Assembly (NCBI GenBank): GCA_934635385.1
Contig: CAKTZI010000018.1
Span: 1 to 64,000, forward strand
Direction of reading: 5' to 3'
Length of the DNA stretch: 64,000 nucleotides
DNA from: an uncultured Kiritimatiellota bacterium
Lineage (GTDB): Bacteria; Verrucomicrobiota; Kiritimatiellia; RFP12; UBA1067
Below, piece by piece: positions 59,981-64,000 of this stretch. Numbering within the stretch: position 1 is the stretch's first letter; the number at the start of each line of letters is the position of its first letter. The notes below the pieces were generated by a model. It did not search any database. It had not been told where the DNA came from and saw nothing but the letters and a program-made list of their open reading frames with translations. Made by a program: the position numbers and the translations under genes.

Positions 59981-60658
59981 GTGAGCCGGAAAGTCATCGT
60001 GACCGGTTCGAGCCGCGGCATCGGGAAGTCGATTGCCGCGGCGCTTGTCGCTGACGGGTTCGAGGTCGTCACGCATTCGGTGCGTTCGGGCGGCACGGAT
60101 CTCGTCTTCGACGTCGCTGACCGATCCGCCGCGAAAGCCGCGCTGGAGGCGTGGGTCGCGGCGAACGGCGCGCCCTACGGCGTCGTCCTCAATGCGGGCA
60201 TTGCGGACGACGCGCCGTTTCCGGGCCTCGGCGACGACCAGTGGGATCGCGTCCTGCGGACGGATCTCGACGGGTTCTACAACGTGCTGAAGCCGCTTGT
60301 CCTGCCGATGGTGCAGGCGCGGCAGGGCGGCCGCATCGTCGCCGTCTCGTCCGTCTCGGGCGTGATGGGCAATCGCGGCCAGACGAACTACTCCGCCGCG
60401 AAGGCGGGGCTCATCGGCGCGGCGAAGGCCCTTGCGGTCGAGCTCGCGCGCCGAAACATCACCGTCAATTGCATCGCGCCCGGCGTGATCGAGACGGAGA
60501 TGATCGAGGGGATTTTCGCGGAGGAGGCCCTGAAGGCGATTCCGATGCGCCGCTTCGGGAAGCCCGAAGAGGTCGCGGCGGTCGTGCGCTTCCTCCTGTC
60601 GGACGGTGCGTCGTACGTCACGCGCCAGGTCATTCAGGTCAACGGAGGGCTCATCTGA
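59981..60658 (+). CDS. 3-oxoacyl-ACP reductase (FabG/ApeQ-like SDR)
   Basis: 225 residues. NADPH site TGSSRGIGKS (about 8-17), NAG (LNAGIADDA), catalytic Ser in VSSVSG and YSAAK (about 137-141), and C-terminal VTRQVIQVNGGL. GTG 59981 is the likely start. It reduces 3-ketoacyl-ACP; in aryl polyene loci this is the ApeQ position. It overlaps the ketoacyl synthase gene by one base (TGATG). Confidence 0.93.
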   Translation: MSRKVIVTGSSRGIGKSIAAALVADGFEVVTHSVRSGGTDLVFDVADRSAAKAALEAWVAANGAPYGVVLNAGIADDAPFPGLGDDQWDRVLRTDLDGFYNVLKPLVLPMVQARQGGRIVAVSSVSGVMGNRGQTNYSAAKAGLIGAAKALAVELARRNITVNCIAPGVIETEMIEGIFAEEALKAIPMRRFGKPEEVAAVVRFLLSDGASYVTRQVIQVNGGLI

Positions 60659-61881
60659 TGCGGCGTGTCGTCGTGACGGGCATGGGAATCGTCAGTTCGC
60701 TCGGCCACACGGTCGCGGCGGCCTACGAACGGCTGAAGACGCCGAAGAACTGCGTGCGGCGGTCGGAGGAGCTTCAGACCTACAAGGGGCTTCAGACGAG
60801 CCTCTGGGCGCCGTGCGGCTACGTGCGGCCGCCGGACTACACGCGCAAGGTGATCCGCACGATGAGCCCCGTCTCGGAAATGGCGCTCTTCGCGACCGAC
60901 CAGGCCCTTGCGCAGGCGGGGCTGCTGGGCGATCCGGTCGTCCGGGGCGGGCGGCTCGGCGTCGCCTACGGCTCGTGTTCGGGCGGCGTTGCCGCGAATG
61001 CTGACTTCTACTCCGTTCTCATGAACCGCGAAGTGCGCAACGTGACGAGTTCGACGTACATCAAGATGATGTCGCAGACGTGCGCGGTGAACCTGTCCGT
61101 CCACTACGGCACGACGGGGCGGCTGCTGCCGACGGGCACGGCCTGCACGTCCGGCTCGCTCGCCGTGGGCGAGGCCTACGAGGCGATCCGCTACGGTGCG
61201 CAGGACGTGATGATCGCCGGCGGCGCGGAGGAGTTTTCCGTCACGCAGGTCGCCGTCTTCGACACGCTTTTCGCGACCTCGCGCCGGAACGACGCGCCGG
61301 AGACGACGCCGCGCGCGTTCGACCGGGACCGCGACGGACTCGTCATCGGCGATGGCGCGGCGACGCTGATCCTGGAGGAATACGAGCATGCCCGTGCGCG
61401 CGGCGCGACGGTTCTCGCGGAGGTCGTCGGCTTTGGCACGAACACGGACGGGCGGCATGTCACGCAGCCGAACGCCGAGACGATGGCGGTCGCGCTGAAG
61501 CTCGCGCTCGAAAACGCGGGGCTGGCGCCGTCCGACATCGGCTACGTCAACGCGCACGGCACGGCGACCGACCTCGGCGACATCGCCGAGGGCACGGCGA
61601 CGGCGGCGGTCTTCGGTGCGGCGAAGCCGCTCGTCTCGACGATCAAGGGCTACACGGGCCACACGCTCGGCGCCTGCGGGGCGATCGAGGCGGCGCTGAC
61701 GATCGAGATGCTGCGGCACGGCTGGTTCGCGCCGAACCTCAATCTTGAGAACACCGATCCGCGCTGTGGCGAACACGATTTCATCACGGGCGCGGGACGC
61801 GCGGCCGAGACGGAATTCGCGATGTCCGACAACTTCGCCTTCGGTGGCGTCAACACGTCGCTCGTCTTCCGCCGCGCATGA
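60658..61881 (+). CDS. 3-oxoacyl-ACP synthase II (FabF/ApeO-like)
   Basis: 407 residues. Complete Cys-His-His triad: TGTACTSGSLAVGEA (Cys about 162), NAHGTATDLGD (His about 299), GYTGHTLGACGAIE (His about 334). MRRVVVTGMGIVSSLG at the start. In context (dehydratase, FabG, ketoacyl-synthase-like protein, acyltransferase) it resembles the chain-extending synthase of aryl polyene synthesis. The following gene starts 4 nt before its stop. Confidence 0.93.
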   Translation: MRRVVVTGMGIVSSLGHTVAAAYERLKTPKNCVRRSEELQTYKGLQTSLWAPCGYVRPPDYTRKVIRTMSPVSEMALFATDQALAQAGLLGDPVVRGGRLGVAYGSCSGGVAANADFYSVLMNREVRNVTSSTYIKMMSQTCAVNLSVHYGTTGRLLPTGTACTSGSLAVGEAYEAIRYGAQDVMIAGGAEEFSVTQVAVFDTLFATSRRNDAPETTPRAFDRDRDGLVIGDGAATLILEEYEHARARGATVLAEVVGFGTNTDGRHVTQPNAETMAVALKLALENAGLAPSDIGYVNAHGTATDLGDIAEGTATAAVFGAAKPLVSTIKGYTGHTLGACGAIEAALTIEMLRHGWFAPNLNLENTDPRCGEHDFITGAGRAAETEFAMSDNFAFGGVNTSLVFRRA

Positions 61882-62339
61882 AGACGCCCCGCATCCTTGC
61901 CCGACGCAGCCTGCAGCCCGGCGAGACGCCGGACGTCGCGTTCGTGCCGCCGCTCCTGCGCCGCCGCCTCTCGCCGCTGCAGAAGATATTCTTCCACCTC
62001 GCGAACTTCGGGCCGGACGCGCCGACGCCGCGAAACGTCGTCTTCGCGTCGCGCGACGGCGAGGATACGCTGACGCGGCGGCTCGTCGCGGACTTCCAGT
62101 CGGACGGCACCGTCTCGCCGCACCGCTTCAGCACGTCCGTCTACAACGCCGCACCGGGGCTCTGGAGCGTCTTCACGAAGAACACCGCGCCCTACACGGC
62201 GATTGCCGCCGGGGACGAGACGATCCGCTGCGCGCTCGTGGAGGCCCTGGGCGCGGCAATTTCGCCGACGCTCTTCGTCTACGCCGAGGAGACGGGCGGC
62301 GGACACGGCTTCTCGTTCCTCTATGCGTTCGACGGTTGA
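61878..62339 (+). CDS. ketoacyl-synthase-like small protein (ketoacyl-synt_2 / chain-length-factor type)
   Basis: 153 residues, without the synthase Cys. FVPPLLRRRLSPLQKIFFH, VVFASRDGEDTLTRRLVADF, FSTSVYNAAPGLWSVFTKN and TAIAAGDETIRCALVEALG match the short beta-ketoacyl synthase-like proteins of aryl polyene clusters (pfam Ketoacyl-synt_2). These are thought to pair with a full synthase. It overlaps the flanking genes on both sides, indicating one operon. Confidence 0.82.
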   Translation: MKTPRILARRSLQPGETPDVAFVPPLLRRRLSPLQKIFFHLANFGPDAPTPRNVVFASRDGEDTLTRRLVADFQSDGTVSPHRFSTSVYNAAPGLWSVFTKNTAPYTAIAAGDETIRCALVEALGAAISPTLFVYAEETGGGHGFSFLYAFDG

Positions 62340-63030
62340 GATCCTGCGCGGCCTGACCGCGACGGCCCTCTTCGCCGTCTTCGGCGCGGGCGCGCTCGCC
62401 GTCTCGCCGCTCATGGCCGTGCTGCGGAAGCCCGAACGTGCGCAGCCGGTCGTGCGGACGCTCTGGCGGCTGATGGCTTGGCTGTTCGTCGCGACGGGCC
62501 TGATTCGCATCGCGCGCGGCAACCTGTCGGCCGTGCGCGGCGCGGTTGTCGTCGCGAACCACCCGACGCTCATTGACGTGGTGCTGATCGTCTCGCTCGT
62601 GCCGCGCACGCTCTACGTCGCCAAGCACGCGCTCAAGGGCAACCCGTTCCTGACGGCGATTGTCCGCGCGACCGCACTGCCGGATGACGCGCGGCTGCCG
62701 GAGATCGCCGCGCCGTACCTGCGGGCGGGGTGGAACGTGCTGATCTTTCCCGAGGGGACGCGCTCGCCGCAGGGCGGGGGGCTGCATCCGCTCCGGCGCG
62801 GCGCGGCCCAGCTCGCGATCCGCGCGGGCGCGCCGGTCGTCTGCATCCGCGAGACGCTGACGCGGCGGATTCTCGCGAAGGGGCAGCGCCCGTGGGACAT
62901 GGGCGCGCGGCGCGTCGGCTTCTCGTTTCGGATGTCCGAGCCGATTCCGCCGCCATCGGCCGCCGCCGTCTCGCCACATGCCGCCGCCGTACGGCTGACG
63001 GACGCAATCCGCGCGCGATTGGACGCCTGA
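62323..63030 (+). CDS. 1-acyl-sn-glycerol-3-phosphate acyltransferase-like (PlsC/ApeD type)
   Basis: 235 residues. N-terminal membrane helix (about 9-30), HX4D motif as NHPTLID (about 80-86), and FPEGTRSPQGGG (about 146-157) as glycerol/phosphate-binding motif. In aryl polyene loci such acyltransferases join the chain to a lipid or sugar. ATG 62323 lies within the end of the preceding gene (17 nt overlap). Confidence 0.9.
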   Translation: MRSTVEILRGLTATALFAVFGAGALAVSPLMAVLRKPERAQPVVRTLWRLMAWLFVATGLIRIARGNLSAVRGAVVVANHPTLIDVVLIVSLVPRTLYVAKHALKGNPFLTAIVRATALPDDARLPEIAAPYLRAGWNVLIFPEGTRSPQGGGLHPLRRGAAQLAIRAGAPVVCIRETLTRRILAKGQRPWDMGARRVGFSFRMSEPIPPPSAAAVSPHAAAVRLTDAIRARLDA

Positions 63031-63053
63031 CGGGCCGAAACGCGGGTGACTTA

Positions 63054-63062
63054 TGCTATAAT
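63054..63062 (+). promoter_or_regulatory. leaderless-type promoter for the MFS gene
   Basis: TGCTATAAT ends 6 nt before the ATG at 63069. Confidence 0.78.
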
Positions 63063-63068
63063 ACGCAC

Positions 63069-64000
63069 ATGAAGAAACTTGACTACAAGTGGACGGCGCT
63101 CGCCTTGCTGTGGGTCGCCTTTTTTCTCCAGCAGGGGACGCGCCAGCTGTTTGGGCCGTCCGTCCCGGCGATCTGCGGCTCTCTCGGCATCGACAAGGTG
63201 GCGATCGGCGTGGTGGGGACGGTCTTCGCGATGACCTATGGCGTCTGCGTGCCGTTCGCGGGGCTGACGGCCGACCTCCTGAGCCGCAAGTGGATGGTGA
63301 CGGTCGGCGTGGCCGTCTTCTGCCTCGGCATCTTCCTGTCGGGCTTTGTCGCCTCGGTGGGGCTCCTGATCGTCACGTATGGCGTCCTGAACGGGCTCGG
63401 CCAGACGTTCTACTATCCGTCGGCAAGCTCGCTCGTCTCGCAGCTGCACAAGGACTCGCGCGCGACGGCGATGTCGATTCTCCAGCTGGGGCTCTACATC
63501 GGCATCGTCGGCTGTGGCGGCCTCGCGGGCTTCCTCGCGGGCAAGGGCGGCGACCACTGGCGGCTGCCGTTCTGGATCTTCGGCGGCATCGGCCTCGCGT
63601 GGGCCGTCGCGCTCGCGCTCTTCCTGCGCAACACGAAGCCCGCGACCTCCCAAACCTCCCAAACCTTCCAAACATCCCGAACCTCCCGAACCTCGAAGCC
63701 CCGCATCCGCGAGGCGTGCGTGGCCGTCTTCGCGAAGCCGACGGCGCTGTGCGTGGCGCTGGGGCTCGCGATGATGATCTATGTGGACATCGGCTTCAAG
63801 AACTGGATGCCGACGCACCTCCAGGCGACCTTCCTCGACGACTGTCCGTTCCTGCGGCAGTGGGCGGGGCTGCACGCCGTCCTGTGGCACTATCTCGGCG
63901 CGATCGTCGGCATCCTGTCCGGCAGCCGCTTCGGCGACCGGGTGGCGAAGGGGCGTCCGGGCATCCGCCTCGAGCTCGGCATGCTCGGCCTCGGCCTCGC
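63069..64000 (+). CDS. MFS permease (sugar-phosphate/GlpT-like), cut by window end
   Basis: At least 310 residues, incomplete at the 3' side. KWTALALLWVAFFLQQGTRQ in helix 1 and the loop GLTADLLSRKWMVT (about 61-74) are MFS-like; the FxQQGTRQLFGPSVPAI pattern recalls organophosphate/hexose-phosphate permeases, but the substrate is unproven. Six helices lie before a central cytoplasmic loop that holds a translated CCAAACCTCC repeat (TSQTSQTFQTSRTSRTS). Leaderless-type promoter. Confidence 0.85.
   Translation, partial: MKKLDYKWTALALLWVAFFLQQGTRQLFGPSVPAICGSLGIDKVAIGVVGTVFAMTYGVCVPFAGLTADLLSRKWMVTVGVAVFCLGIFLSGFVASVGLLIVTYGVLNGLGQTFYYPSASSLVSQLHKDSRATAMSILQLGLYIGIVGCGGLAGFLAGKGGDHWRLPFWIFGGIGLAWAVALALFLRNTKPATSQTSQTFQTSRTSRTSKPRIREACVAVFAKPTALCVALGLAMMIYVDIGFKNWMPTHLQATFLDDCPFLRQWAGLHAVLWHYLGAIVGILSGSRFGDRVAKGRPGIRLELGMLGLGL
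63644..63695 (+). repeat. in-frame CCAAACCTCC repeat in the MFS central loop
   Basis: Six degenerate ACCTCCCAA/ACCTCCCGA units. Same family and same reading frame as in hydF. Confidence 0.85.

Overview
The window looks like a high-GC (strongly G/C at third positions), Gram-negative, anaerobic bacterium, probably from the Verrucomicrobiota/Kiritimatiellota side of the PVC group. That placement is an inference from gene content: a HydF [FeFe]-hydrogenase maturase, lipoproteins and a beta-barrel-like protein, a RodZ-like cytoskeletal gene, discoidin-like surface-protein remnants, a secreted GH31 glycosidase, a eukaryote-like GlgB and a GT17 glycosyltransferase. Sequence similarity searches would be needed to fix the lineage.

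Layout. 1-2.25 kb is a decayed stretch beginning in poly-C, with remnants of a discoidin-like surface protein, a Gfo/Idh/MocA oxidoreductase and a glycosidase tail. 2.4-15.3 kb holds SdpI-like, epmA, rpoD, a membrane-anchored RRM protein, a DJ-1 protein, a ClC channel, a Ca/Na exchanger, cmk running in frame into a secreted GH31 enzyme, a MacA/MacB-like pair without a permease, then coaD-yceD-rpmF. 15.4-24.6 kb is core housekeeping: plsX-leuS, a PilB/GspE ATPase and the rpmJ-rpsM-rpsK-rpsD-rpoA-rplQ(-rpsU) group. 24.7-31.2 kb has glgB, nfo, an N-domain-less clpB, an HNH protein and tcdA. 31.2-39.9 kb is a surface glycan locus of two convergent gene groups (five glycosyltransferase-like genes plus a methyltransferase on +, a glycosyltransferase-like gene and a flippase on -) meeting at a broken REP-associated (Y1) transposase. 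40-52 kb carries pth-hydF, a membrane-tethered nuclease, nagB, a lipoprotein, a cysteine desulfurase and the minus-strand group ftsH-cdaA-mini cdaR-ftsK-rodZ. 52.1-53.8 kb is an Eco29kI-like restriction-modification pair. 55.4-63.0 kb is an aryl-polyene-like fatty-acid locus (ApeP-like dehydratase, FabG, ketoacyl synthase, ketoacyl-synthase-like protein, acyltransferase) split by a large MmeI-like type II restriction-methylase. The window ends inside an MFS permease.

Two features run through the whole window. First, many different short repeat families, often two inverted arms, lie between genes and also IN FRAME inside coding regions: epmA, leuS (three times), glgB, the exchanger, tcdA, hydF, rodZ, ftsK, the MFS permease and at least four times in the MmeI-like gene. 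They usually sit in loops between domains. One family consists of covarying 8-bp hairpins with GNRA tetraloops arranged as inverted pairs inside the Y1 transposase gene, so that gene may be the mobilising factor. Second, most isolated genes carry a TGNTATAAT extended -10 box; for nine of them it ends only 6-10 nt before the start codon and no Shine-Dalgarno sequence is seen, which implies leaderless mRNAs.
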